Assembly: GCA_018697195.1 (NCBI GenBank)
Contig: CM031858.1
Location: 78,189,133-78,253,132, forward strand
From: Certhia americana
Taxonomy: Eukaryota > Chordata > Aves > Passeriformes > Certhiidae
Direction of reading: 5' to 3'
DNA length: 64,000 nucleotides
Part shown: positions 38,260 to 50,700 of the stretch, in pieces
Layout of the letters: each line of letters begins with the position of its first letter
Position numbering within the stretch: position 1 is the stretch's first letter
Notes under the pieces: generated by a model
Database searches by the model: none
Told to the model about the DNA's origin: nothing
The model's input: the letters and a program-made list of their open reading frames with translations, nothing else
Translations under genes and position numbers: made by a program

Positions 38260-41200
38260 AGAGCCCAATCTAAGGTTCAAGGGAGCCTGTCTTTATCTAC
38301 AGCAGTGATTACAGACACATATGTAATGTAGATATATATATTCCTCCAAAATCAGTGTTTTCTAAAGGAGTATTTAAGCTGGAGATGATAACTCCTATGC
38401 TATCTTACTTTCTCACTGTGAGAAAAAAAATCTCTTGTGCTAGAGCCACATGGGTGTCCTGCAATGCCCCAAGAGGGGATGCAAGACACCAGAATGTTGT
38501 AACTGAATGATACAGAAGATATGTTTCATCTCATATTACAAGTTTAATATAAGAAAACAAAGTATTGAGGATGTATTTTTAGAGGTCACAAGGTCCCACC
38601 ACTTCTGACCAGGTTGTATTTTAGATGCTTCAACACTCTGTGAATTGGGCTTTGTGAACATTTGCAAAAATGCTAACCAATGACTATAAGGTCTTTTCTG
38701 TTTTGAAAACAGAATTATTGTGCGTCTACACTTTTCTTAAAGCACAGTGATTTGGAGATTCTTCTTATTACTTTAATATTTCAATTAGAGCATTAATTCT
38801 TGTCACTTACAGCAGCTGGAAATATCACAACATAAAATGACACTTCATGTTATTTCAGTGTCATTGCAAACCCATAAGTGTGATTACAATTTGAAAAGAG
38901 AGCCATACATTTTGAAATTCACATTAATCAGAAAACTGCTGCAAAGAATGGATGTCAGGTGACTTCATTGCTGCAGGGGTAGTGGATCAATGGGGCGTAA
39001 CTATATTAACTGTGGTGTGTAACTAATGCATAACTAACTTTCACCTTTCAATAGGGATTACAGTGGACAATGGAAGCGTTAATATTGGTAATCTTTGCTG
39101 TACTCCTGTGATACGTTGGAACAATCAATATCTTCTATGGTTGTTCTGGGAATTAATATGATTAGGGACAAACTGCCAAATGTAAAAAAATTTCCAGGCA
39201 ATTTAAATGTATCACCTCACTGCTGCTGTTACCCACTGGCTTCTTAAGCTCCTGACTGAAACAAAGCTGTGAATATTCATCTAGCAAATTTCAGTGAAAA
39301 TGCCAGAAACAAGAAGAAAAATAATTCTTTAATAGAGGTGATTTTCTAAAACGGGTTTTAAATCTCCCTAAAAAATCTGAAAGCATCTATGGGGTTACTG
39401 GCAAAGAGAGTTGGGTGATACATACACAGGGTTTACACTGCACGTATGCAAAACCTTCTCTTTTTGTGTGGCCACAGTTTGACTAATTCTGATAAGGCAT
39501 CTCTTTGAATAAGCAAATGCAAAATAAATATATCAAGTTCTATTAAGTAAAAAGACATGTCTTCCTTCTCAGTGAGTCTCAGCCACAAAATGGTGGAGGC
39601 TGGAAGAGCATTTAGAAGATGTGTCATTACATATGTATATATGTATTGTATTTCCCCTACATCTGCTGTAGGATGTTTTCCTGCAAGCACTATAACAAGT
39701 GTCCCCAGAAGACAAGGGAGGGTAAAGAAACACCAAAAAGGAAGGGTAGATGTAGCAAGCTCAGGAAAAAGCACAAGTGAACCCACAGAAATTGTGTTAA
39801 AAGGATGGAGTGAAGGATTAAAGAATCACAAAAGCAAAGTAGCCAGAGGAGGTGCTTAGCTGGGATCTCCAACAGTGCCCATTACCCCACAAAATGTATG
39901 AGGAAGCAGTGAATTCTGCCAGGGTACTCTACTGGGAGACACAACAGAAAAAAGAGAACAGAACAGGATCTACAGTTGCTGAGGTGTCCCCTTGTCATGC
40001 TGGGTTTTTTTGACTGCAGTGGGTGGTCAGCTCTGTTTGGAAAAGGAGAGCATGAACAAGGATGTCAGGTGCCGAAGTCAAGTGGGCAGGTGCAGCCAGA
40101 ACCTTGGCAACAGGGTTTGGATTCAAAAGAAAGGCTACAGCCTGGGGCATTTGATACACTCAATGTACTTCCCTTTCCCATGAATTGGAAGCACAGCCAT
40201 GCCCATCACTCTGCAGTTGAGATTACAACTCCTTTGATCTGTAGGAAAACATACATCAAACTTAGGTCATATTCTAACATCCTAAATCACAAATCCAATA
40301 TTGAGAAAGCTTTGGGTTATAACCTTCAAAAAATTTAATGTTCTATACTATATAGTGGAGGTTCCAGGACAGAAAAAAGAAGGATGCTGTTCTGAAAGCT
40401 TAGTTACAGTACATTAAGAAATGCAGAGGTTATATAACTGGTATGTAAGATGTGACATTTGGGCTATTTGTGTCAGTTGTGAAGCTGTCTTAAGGTTTCT
40501 ATGGCTGGGCACCCAGTTGAAATTATTTAAAATAAAATTCTTCCTGTAATGGTACTCCTGTGGCTTTCAGGAATGGTGGCAGTTGTTTCATTACTATTTT
40601 TAGAGTACATCTGGATATCTTGATTTAAAAAATGAAATGGTAGGTACAATTTTATTCCAATTCTTTGTTCTTGAACGTGACTATAACACCGCAAGATCTA
40701 AATATTTTTTACTGTACTATAGAGCTTTCTCTTTCTTATTTGAAAGTGGTAATACTACCACAATATGTTTTTAGAAAGAAGACTGCATTTAAGTTTTGTC
40801 TGTTTAGTCTCTTTCGTTCTGGCAAATCATCTCCACAATTCTTCCCATGTGTCTGCATTTATCAAGGCAACTCTATAAGAAACAATAAAACGTTGCATCT
40901 TGGGAGCTCTGCCATATATGGATGACATTTTAGCTGTGCCCTTGAATGCATGTAGTTGAATTAACTGCTCTTCAGCATATTGGTGAGAAATGCTTTCAGC
41001 TTGTTGGTGGCTGAAGCTCAATCTTACTTTAGGCCACTATATTTTAATTTAGCATAACTTTTCTGATAGGCTGGAAAGAACAGCTAAAAGAGTATTGCTT
41101 CTTCAACATTACCAAAGGTGTCATTTTCAGGAAATGACATAAGATGGAGAGGAATTAAAATTAAAACTAAGTCTGAGTAGCTGGAAATATTGCAAATGTT

Positions 41201-43670
41201 GGAAGTTCAAGGTCCAAATTCAGCATCATCTGTTGCATTTGACCATGAATGTATGAGTTGGAACAAATCCATTGGAGAACCACATCAACCTGTAGATCAA
41301 CTCTTATATTTCTACTTCTGCCAAATCAAGACCAAGTGCCCGTTCCCTCTGGCTTCAAATGTGAATCCCAGTGTGCATGTTACCACAGCTGTGGTGTGTC
41401 CCTCACTTGGAGGCCTGGCCCCTATATTCCCTGTATCCAGGGCACAGAGGAGCAGATGTGTGAGATGGGAGCTGTACAGGCATTAGACCATATGATCATT
41501 CTCAGCCAGTGGCTCATATGAGCTCACTTTCCCTCTCCACATGAATAAAGAGTGCTTTGTTTGTACTGCAGAATCAAAGACTACATGCAGGCGGTTCCCA
41601 TGGTATAGTGGGACTGCAGAAACTTGGCAGGAGGAGAAGCCAGTGCCAAATATGCTGTGTGGCTCCAACCAGCCTGCACTCTGGTTTGCATCCCACAACC
41701 ACCCACTGCTGCAGACCAGGAAGACTAGTGAGAATTTTCTTTCAAAGCAGAAGACCATGGAAAGGAGCCCAAATGTACCTGTCTGCTCTGTGGGGACCCA
41801 ATCAGTAGGAAAAAACAAAACAACTGGAAAAGAGCCCAGAATCTCCAGACAGCCAACCTTCCTCCTCCAGGGTCTGCCATTCTGCTGTTCTTCTCTGCCA
41901 GCCACATTGCCCTGCCTTCACATCTCTCTTTTGTCTCCTAGGCTCACCTCCATTTCTCTTTGCTAATACAGGGAAATAAAATCTCCCTTTCTGGCCAGTG
42001 TCTGACACGTGTTGCTGTTGCCAAGAGAGAGAAGCTTTTTATAAACAGGGCTCCTTCTTTTCTTTGTGCAAACAGAGCACTTAATTGATTTTGCAAACAG
42101 TTCAGTCTGCTTTTCCGAGGGTTATAACAAACTGTAAAGTTTGCACTTTGCAGTAAAACTTAGTGGGAAAAAAAAAAAAAAAAAAAAAATTGATCATTCT
42201 CAGGCCATGAAGCGTTTCCACATTGGATAGCAAGATCTGCCTGTGCTGACAGGAGCAAGCACTGTCAGCTACATGTGTTGAAAGATGAGGAGATGTCCCA
42301 TGTCAAAGAGCAGGGAGCACTTCTCTTCCCAAGCATGTGCTTGTTTATTAGTAAGTAGCAGCTTCTGTTGAAAGATAACATATTACCAAAGTACATGATC
42401 CTAACTAGGAGTAGGGACTGTTACCAATGACCCGTAAGTGCAAAAACCTTGCAAAGTGTTTGATATGAGCTGCCACTTGTGGGTAGGACAAGCCTGCACA
42501 GTCTGAAATCACAGACCCATATTTTAAAGTAGAAGCTTGGGATTTTTCAGGCTAACAAATTTTTTATAGCAATCCCTTGACAGAGGATTTGGAGACTGAC
42601 TTTCTAAATATGGAGAGACTGTCAGTCATTTTTCACTACAGAAATTAAAGGCAGGGTACACATTAGTTAGAGAGCAGCTTAGATACCCTAAACCAAACGC
42701 CTAGTTTATTTTCCTGCTTCTCAGATCCAAGTGCAGTTGCATTTCACTGCCAGCTTCCACATGGCTGCATGATGACTCCCCAGATTTGGATCCTCTGAGA
42801 AGTACCTAGTAGTTGTCTTTAAATGAGAAATAGATAGAAAACTTCTGTTGCACAAAGTTTGCATGGACTATCTTAATCAGGTAAATTCAAAGTTTATAAA
42901 CCTTGAGAAGAACTAGAGAATCTTTTATACATATGTTTTATTCCTTTTTAGTGAATGTCTTGATACTGTGGATTGCAGATAGATATTTCAGTTCTTCTTG
43001 AGGATTGTTAAATGAAACTGAGGTAACAGAGAAAGATAGCTGATAACAAGTTTTCAGAACAAAAAGATATTAAAGAAATTACATAAAATGCCTTTGATGA
43101 TAGCTTTAACAAGTCACTGAAGTTTAAAGATGTAGGAGGAATTAGTGTTTACATTTTTTTTTCATTCTGTAATTGTCCCTATTAATATTAACTGATGATA
43201 CATTGGAGTGAAAACAAGCATGGTTTACAGGAGATCTGTCCTTGCCCCTATAACGTTTCTTCTTCATACACTTCTGGCATATTTACAAAGTATATAGCTT
43301 TAACAACAAGGCAAACCTTTGTCCAGAAGGTTAATTGTGGCGCCAGGTTCCCCATCCTTTCCTCTTTGATTTGAATCTATGGGGTTTTTTTGTATATTAG
43401 TTTACAGACAACAGGATGTTGCATCATTAACTTCCCTTTATTTTTCTGAAGCAGTCATGATTGCTACCTCTCAGTAAACTGATGCAACCAGCTCATAATT
43501 AGCCTCCTTTAATAATAAATATAACATATGATGTATTTTTAACATCTAAATTTGACATAGCCAGTGTGAGGCTACAAAACTACACTATGTGTGTGAGGTT
43601 ACAAAACTCAAAAATGGTTAAGGAAATCTGGACTTGGAAATCTCAGCCTTTTTGTCTGAACTAGCAATGT
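38260..43670. other. AT-rich non-coding stretch with one GC-richer block
   Basis: No gene was recognised. The block 41,180-41,960 is less AT-rich and carries overlapping open frames of 80-140 codons on both strands. None resembles a known protein, and the double-stranded openness suggests composition rather than coding. A 22-base A run lies at 42,168-42,189. Confidence 0.5.
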
Positions 43671-43679
43671 ACCATTTTA

Positions 43680-44124
43680 TGTGAGGCAAACCCCTTGGCT
43701 TTATCTGGTTCTTCTTCTCAGGGTCAGGATTAAAAGCACAAGAGACAGAATTCTTGTTTGGACTTGGATGTTTATTATTTCTTATCTACTTTACAGCCTC
43801 ACTGACCGTGAATGCTTCTACAGGCTAAGCTAACAGAGTAGAAATTGAGTACAGAGTTATGTCTTCAAAGTCTTTTTGAACCTAAACTATCCAATTATGA
43901 GATGCCAACTAATTTATTTTGACTTCTAACCCAATAACTAATCACCATGTTCCACACTGCAGATTTTTTCACCCAATCACACAAAATCACCCAAACTTGT
44001 GAAGAAGGAGAAGAAGAAGACTATCCCCTAAGACCTCCATCTTGTTGCATATTTATTGCTATCTCCCAGAACCCCAAACTCTAAATTTTTCACCCTGTGA
44101 GATAACACACTTCTTTCAACTACA
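43680..44124 (-). mobile_element. solo LTR of an avian endogenous retrovirus, antisense
   Basis: On the minus strand the block begins TGTAGTTGAAAG, contains GGGTTCTGGGAGATAGCAA, AAGATGGAGGTCTTAGGGG and GTGGAACATGGTGATTAG, and carries an AATAAA signal (43,776-43,771) about 90 bases before an end in CTCACA. This TG...CA layout, length (about 445 bp) and late polyadenylation signal are those of a retroviral LTR, and the words resemble passerine ERVL-type LTRs. CATTT occurs at 43,673-43,677 and again at 44,125-44,129, a possible 5-bp target duplication, although two extra bases separate the left copy from the LTR. No internal retroviral sequence flanks it. The class is not certain. Confidence 0.6.
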
Positions 44125-44129
44125 CATTT

Positions 44130-45135
44130 TGTAGTGTCCTCTTACTAAGGATGCAATAATTAGTATTCAACTAGTCATTTTTTAAAGTTGACAAGTTCAC
44201 AATAGTCTGTGTGTGAGAATTACTAGAAAATAATCAAAATTACATCAAACTGTCTACTGTAGCCCTATTCATTGTGTACTTGAAGAAGTAAGAGTTTGAT
44301 GTCATGCCTGTGGCTGAAACCTCAGTAGTTACTCATGACAAACAGTGACTAAATAAGCATTTGGGATGGGCACAAGTTCCTGCTGATTTACACGTGGGGT
44401 TGGCTTGATCAGTCAGACCTGGTTTGCAGAAATGTTTGTGCCCCAACTGCAAAGCCTTAAAAGTGAGCACTCTGCTATTCACATTTGGAACAGGGGGTGA
44501 ATTACATGTTTCCTGTGCCCAAACAGAGTTAAAACCTGCAGGGTGAGTGAGTCTAAGTAAGTTCATTAAAGTACAGAGAAGAGTCAAATCTATAATTCAC
44601 TCTCCCCTCTACTACTTGGCACAGCTGAGCACTAACAGTTCTATCACAGCTCATATGGCACCTTTGCAGAGGATTTTCCTCTTCCATTGTTAAATCCCAG
44701 AGGTCAGGGCCAGCATCACCAGGAACCTCCTCCTGTAGGAAGAGAGTTGTTGAAGAATTACTATTGAGCATGGTTGAAGAGCATCACATAATATACAGTT
44801 TAGCAAGAAAGACAGTCATGCAAAAGCTAAAGAGAAGAAAAAAGCTTGACTGGGGTGTCCAGAGGCAGCAGGGGTTTTTTTTAACTTGTGTTTGGATGTT
44901 GCTGGTTTTCATTGTTTCTTTGCTCCGTAAGGTTGTGTTCATTTCCAGGTCTGACACACCTTCCCAAGGGGCCAGCTGGCTGAGACCTGGCTGCTGAGTG
45001 CCCAGCAGAATCCTCTGGAAATTAAGCCTGGTTTCTCTTACTCCTGTGCAGCACAAAGAATGTCCTTTTTTCCTTTGGGGTGTAAGCAAAGAAAATCTAA
45101 TTTAATTTTGTTTGATTGCTTTTTAGTTTATAGTG
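44130..45135. other. non-coding stretch
   Basis: I see no gene or recognisable repeat between the solo LTR and the antisense CR1. Several short frames on both strands have no supporting features. Confidence 0.5.
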
Positions 45136-45139
45136 CTGC

Positions 45140-46350
45140 ATAGAATCACAGAATCATAGAATATGCTGAGTTAGAAGGGACCCTCAGGATCACTGAGTCC
45201 AACTCTTGACCCTGTGCAAGAGTCAAGAGTTGGCAACCCAAGAATCACAGAATGTTCCTGAAAGTGTTGTCCAAACATCCTGGACTCAGACAGATTTGAT
45301 GTTGTGAATACTTCCCCAGCGAGCCTGTTCCAGGGCCCAAACACTCTCTGGGTGAAAAGTCATTTCCTGATATCCAACCTAAACCTCCCCTGACTCAGCT
45401 TCATGCTTTTCCTTGAGTTCTGTCATTGGTCATCATATAGAGAAAAGACCAGTGACTGCCCCTTTGCTTCTCCTCATGAAGAAGTTGTAACTGCAATGAG
45501 TTCTCCCCTCAGTCTGGTCTTCGCTGGGCAGAACAGACCAAGTGACCTCAGCCACTCCTCACATGATTTCCCCCCAAATGCCCTTCACCATCCTCATTGC
45601 CCTTCTTTGGATGTTGTCTTTGTTTATTGTCTTTTCTTATACTGTGACACCCAGAACTGTCCCCAGCACTGGATGTGAGGCTGCCCCAGTGCAGACCAGA
45701 GCAGGACAGTCCCCTCCCTTGCCTGGCTGTGATGCTGTGCCTGATGCCCCCCAGGACAGGGTTGGCCCTCCTGGCTGCCAGGGCACTGCTGGCTCATGTT
45801 CAATTTGCCACAGACCATGACCCCAAAGTCGCTTTTCACAGTCCAGCATCTCATTCTCAGTCTATACACACAACAAGGCTTGCCCCACCCCAGTTGCAGA
45901 ATCCATCCTTTTTCCCTCTTTAATTTCATTTGTCAGTGGTTGCCAGCCTTCTGATTTGTCAAGGTCTCTCTGCAGGACCTTTCTGCCCCTGAGACAGTTG
46001 ACAACTCCTCCCAATTTAGTGTCAATGGCAAACTTACTTATTTTAAGTCTTGCTTCTGAGTTGTTAAAATGTTGAAGAGAACAGAGCCAAGAATGGAGCC
46101 CTGTGAAACCACAGTAGAGACTGGATGCCAGCTGATGTCACCCTATTCAATACAACTCTTTGTGCCTGATCCATGAGCCAGTTGCTCACTCATCACATGA
46201 TGTGGCATTTATCCAGATGGGTGCTGGATATTTAGTCCAGAAGGATTCTGAGAGACATGGTATCAAAAGCTTTGTTTAAGTCCAAAAAATTGCATCTTCT
46301 GGCTTCCCTTGATCAGCTAGGTGGGTTACCCTGTTGTAGAAGGAAATTCT
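45140..46350 (-). mobile_element. CR1 LINE fragment, antisense
   Basis: The left end reads ATCACAGAATCATAGAAT followed by a GAAGGGACCCTCAGGATCACTGAGTCCAACTC-type segment. This is the reverse complement of the CR1 3' terminus with its short ATTCTATGA repeats. Further right come GGGTGAAAAGTCATTTCCTGATATCCAACC, CTGTCCCCAGCACTGGATGTGAGGCTGC near 45,655-45,680, and AATTTAGTGTCAATGGCAAACTTACT near 46,014, all in antisense CR1 order. All frames are broken. It is clearly younger (less diverged) than the element at 20,000-22,420. The right boundary is approximate. Confidence 0.85.
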
Positions 46351-47560
46351 CTCCCTACAGTGGCTACTGTACTATTAGTCATAAGTAATCCACTTTCCTG
46401 AAGTTATAGCACACAGATGCTTGAGGGAAAACAGCCCAAGAGATGTAAATATCAAACAAAGGTGACATGGGAATTCTTAAAATTAAAACATTCCCTTTTC
46501 AAGTTGAACAGAATATTTTCTTCAATCTGAAATCACTCTTTTGAAGGAATCCTTGCAACTTCCAGATTTATCAAAAATTTTGCCCCTGAGCACCACAATA
46601 AAAATCCACTGCTCAGAGCAAGATTAAGTAGCTGAAATGGAAGTACACTGAACCACTGTGATGATAAACCAAAGTGTCTTGTCTCTCTTCTACCCAGGAA
46701 GTATTAATATCACAAGTTAGGAATTCCTCTGAAATAATGAGGGAAGTGTTTAAAATGACTGTGAATTTGTCAGTATACCTGAACAGTCAGTACACAAAGC
46801 AGAACAGATGCTAAAATAGCTATAGATGACTCTGGTTTACATTTTCTTACTTTGCTTCTATGTACTTATCTTTTGGTCTGACTGCACCAGTATACATATT
46901 AAATGAGTTCCTAGTCACTGTAATGGAAGCTAAGTAGAATATTAATACCTGTTTTCATCACTGCTTATCCACACAGAGAGGAGATGAATATTTTCCTAGA
47001 GAATGAAATAAAATAATAAAGCAGAGCAAATCCCTAGAGCACAGCATTGCTTGCCACAAAATAAATAACAGCATTGTTACTGGTCCTGTTGTTCCAGGTG
47101 TAAAGACTCTGCATGACATTGTAGCTGTACAAAAACTGATTTTGGCTGTACCAAAATGAACAAAGTGAGATGGAGAAATTAATTTCTTCTTTTTTTGTAA
47201 ACAAATTCCCCATCTGCTTTGCTGCTCTAGATCATGAGAAATTTCCCACCTTTTTCCTGCTAATTTAACTGCTGCAGGGAAGCCAGCAGTGTTGTCCTGC
47301 AGCCTGTCTTGCACATGTGTTGCTCCAGAGAATGAAAGGACACAGGAGAGTAGGAAACCAACAACAGTTCCTATGGCACAGCAATCCTTACCTCACCGAA
47401 CACAGCAATTTTAGTTCATTTTTACCATTTACCCACCATCCACAGCATGAAGAATGCATAATATTATTCATAACAAACAAGACTGGCACTTTGGCAGGTG
47501 AACTTTACAGAAGTTCAAAAGCTGAAGTTCAGAAGCTGTAAAGAAGTACAGAAGCTTTAC
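46350..47560. other. AT-rich non-coding stretch
   Basis: No gene was recognised. Just before the SINE, 47,500-47,566 contains imperfect repeats of CAGAAGCTTTACAGAAG-like words. Confidence 0.5.
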
Positions 47561-47562
47561 AG

Positions 47563-47703
47563 AAGACTCTCAGGTAAGCTCAGCTGGTTAGAGCATTGTG
47601 CTGATAATGCAAAGGTTGTGGATTCAATCCCTACTCACTTAAGGGTTGGACTTGATGACCCTATGGGTCCCTTCCAATGTGAAATATTCTGTAATTCTAT
47701 GAT
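47563..47703 (+). mobile_element. tRNA-Ile/CR1 SINE (TguSINE1-like)
   Basis: The head (47,573-47,638) is a degraded tRNA. The A box AAGCTCAGCTGG is at 47,576-47,587, the anticodon-loop sequence CTGATAA at 47,601-47,607 has GAT, the isoleucine anticodon, in the centre, and the B box GGATTCAATCC is at 47,620-47,630. The tail matches the CR1 3' end, with GGGTTGGACTTGATGACC at 47,643-47,660, then GGTCCCTTCCAATGTG, and ends in ATTCTATGAT. This tRNA-Ile head plus CR1 tail is the structure described for TguSINE1 of passerine birds, which is copied by CR1 machinery. The 5' acceptor stem is not preserved, so a functional tRNA gene is excluded. The left end is approximate. Confidence 0.8.
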
Positions 47704-50700
47704 ATCAGAGTAGGCAGGACTTAGCTTATCTTAATTCAGACTGTGAAAATAGCTACTAACCATAAATGCAATAATGCAGATTAAAGAATGGATAAACTGT
47801 TTAGTCTGAAAATACATGAGCTGGAGACTTCCAAGGTCTCTGAGGATACAAGTGTCAGGAAAAAAAAATTGTCAAACAACTTGAGTTCAAAGGTAGAGTA
47901 ACTTCTGCTTAACAGGATGACTCCTTACTGAGCCTCAGGGCTGCCTGCCTTTGTACATCCCTGGGAGATGAGGTGTTACATGCTGGAGTGCTGTGCACAG
48001 CACCTGCACTGAGCTAAAGGCAGATGGACCTGTTTACATGGAGTGAAAAGATGATGTTGAAATCAAGTTCAATTTTTTTTAAAATCACTATTAAAAAAAA
48101 AATAAAATTTTGTGTTGGCCCTCACATTCAGGGTGGCTCAGGTATTGAAGATCAGGAAGCTGCATAAGAACTCTGTTTCACAGCCCACAATAAGAAAGAA
48201 GAGTTAAAAAAAGTGAATTTCACTGGACAGTTCTACATTGTATTTGCCCTGTTCCCTGGTCTTGTTCAGTGGAATGGGAGACATCTGATTTTCAACTGCT
48301 GATCCGGGGAGAAGTGAGGTCATCCCACAATGTCTGATACCTTTACAAACATGCTGGGAATGTGTGCTCCAGCCATACCATTCCTCCAAGAGACTAATAC
48401 AAGTTTCCCAGGTATGAACAGAGCCAAACAAGCCAAGGACTACTTCTTAGTCATGCTCATGTGGGAAAAAAGTCATAGAAGTGTAGACAAGCATTATCGC
48501 TCTAGTTGTCATAGCAGTAAATCAGGTTTGAGACAGAATTTGACCTCATACCAGTACATGGAAACTGGGCAGTTCAAGCAGTTCATATATTGAGTGTTTT
48601 GAGTGCCTACTGAAGCTCTGGGTAAGGGGAGGAAATTAACCTATTTTTCAATAGCATTTTGTGCTGAATAAATCCTAGTGTTTGTCCACCAGTTCCTTTG
48701 GGTAATTGGGTTGGGCAAGGAATAGCCAATAACCTTAAACTGATTGTTAGCCTGAAATTTGCCCTGGGAAATGTTGGGAAGTGTTTGAAGATGTACAGCC
48801 CAGAACTGAACTGTTTTAAGGTTACACCAGGAAAGCCAGCCTTCTAGTATATATTCATTTGTAAAGATTGATGTATAGAAACAGGTTCCAAAGCCTTTAA
48901 TGAAAGGGGTGAAAATGTTTTACTCTTTGGTTACTAGGTCTCAAACCCTCAGGCATATAAAAGATATCCTTAGGCGGAATCAGGTCAGTTCTGTGAGGCA
49001 ATTCTCAAAGGCACTACAAGTCCCGAATGTCCCTGCCAGCCTCTCCTGTGGTTACAGCCACACTACCCATGGCTCAGAATCTCATCTCAACCCTTCCTGA
49101 GGCACACAGGCTTTCTTTGAGCCTGTGCCAGAGGAGTTCTGGTCTCCAGCCCTGCTTCATGGATGGAAGACCTATGCTGCAGCCTCATGTCTACCCCGAC
49201 TCTGTCTCTTTTTGCTACAGAATGCACATCCTGGGTGGACCCTGAGCTGTCTCATCAGTTCCTTTGCTTGTGGCTGCTGATGGACCCTGGCATCAATCAG
49301 CCTGATGTGTTCAGACCCTGTGAGACAGGCAGCAAGCAGAACCCCAGCTTCTCCTCTCTTTTGGAGCAGCCCCACTTTCACTATTTCCTGGTATTCTTGG
49401 ATCCTGTTTTGAGATTATACAGCTCTGGGTTTGTATAGAACAGCCCCTCAGCAATGTAAAATGACAAGATGTACAAGTGAGCCTCACAGCAGTAAGACCT
49501 TTTTTGCTTAACAGAAAATTATTTACCTTTTAAAAGCATTCTGTTGTGTTCTTTCACACACAAATGCATCATTTGAAGATTTTATCATAAGTCTTTCATT
49601 TTTAGTTATTTATCCTGAATATGGGATTTTCCCAGTAAATTTATGTACTTATAACAATAATGTCCAAAGGTTGTATGTTACCCTGGCAAACAAAATCATG
49701 CTGGATTAAATTGTCTCTTTTCAACCCATACTTGACACTTCCTACTGTCACTGGACCAAGGAAATAGCTGAGGTGTTGGTGTGTGCAGTTCAGATGCATT
49801 TTTCCATTTTTTCCTCTTTCTTGAAACTCAACATTAAAATTCTCGGGTGTGGCTTCTTAACAGAATAAATTGTTCCTATCGAGTTTTCAGGCAAGGATAA
49901 GGGAGAGACATTAATAATTCAAAGGTTTCTGCTGCTTTTAGAGTTTAAAAAGCCAGGTGTGTTGTCTGATATTTTCCAAAATGTCAAAGGCATGTTTTTA
50001 CTGCCAGTGAAATATTTCATATTTGGGTGTTATGACTGCACTTTACATCAAGTGAGCAATAAAAATTTGACAGTCAATGCATGTCTAGAAAGTTTGTGTC
50101 AACTTGAATGGTTCTCCTGTAGATGATTATTTCAGCTGTATCTACTAATCATGTGGCCAAGGGAACTTTTTCACCAAACTGTATACAGCTCAGGGAGAAA
50201 AGCAGCCTCAGGCTGACCTTTAGCACTGTTTTCCAAGGACTTCTGCTACAAGAAAAAATATTCCAATACATTTTCAGAGTAACCCTAAGGAGACATGGAT
50301 GGGCTTTTCTACTAGGATGGGAGAGTGGAGAGCAAGAACCAGTGTTTGGTCTGCTGGCTTGTGTACTACAAATTTGCCTACCTCTAGCAGCCATCTAAAA
50401 GACAGCCAACTAGCTAAAAATTGATTCTTCTGTGGAGGCACAGAAGATTAGTTTAAAAAAAACCCTAAAATTGAATTACTTCTTGCAATCTGGAGCATTT
50501 CTATTTAGCACTAACTTACTGCAATTTGAGAATGTACTCAATTTTTTTAAAAAAGGTAACATAATCTAAGGATAAAGTAATCTTTAATGTGGCATAACCA
50601 TGATAGCCCATGCACCTAAGCATGTAACCTCAGCTCATAGACACAAATTTTGGATAATGACTTGGCAGAAAACACAAAAATCTCTGCAGCCATGGTTGCA

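Noticed and set aside
45624..45929. 101-codon minus-strand frame as a gene
   Set aside because: It falls within the antisense CR1 fragment, with CR1-like words and broken frames on either side.
47573..47638. Functional tRNA-Ile gene
   Set aside because: The acceptor stem is missing or unpaired and the sequence continues into a CR1 tail, so it is a SINE head.
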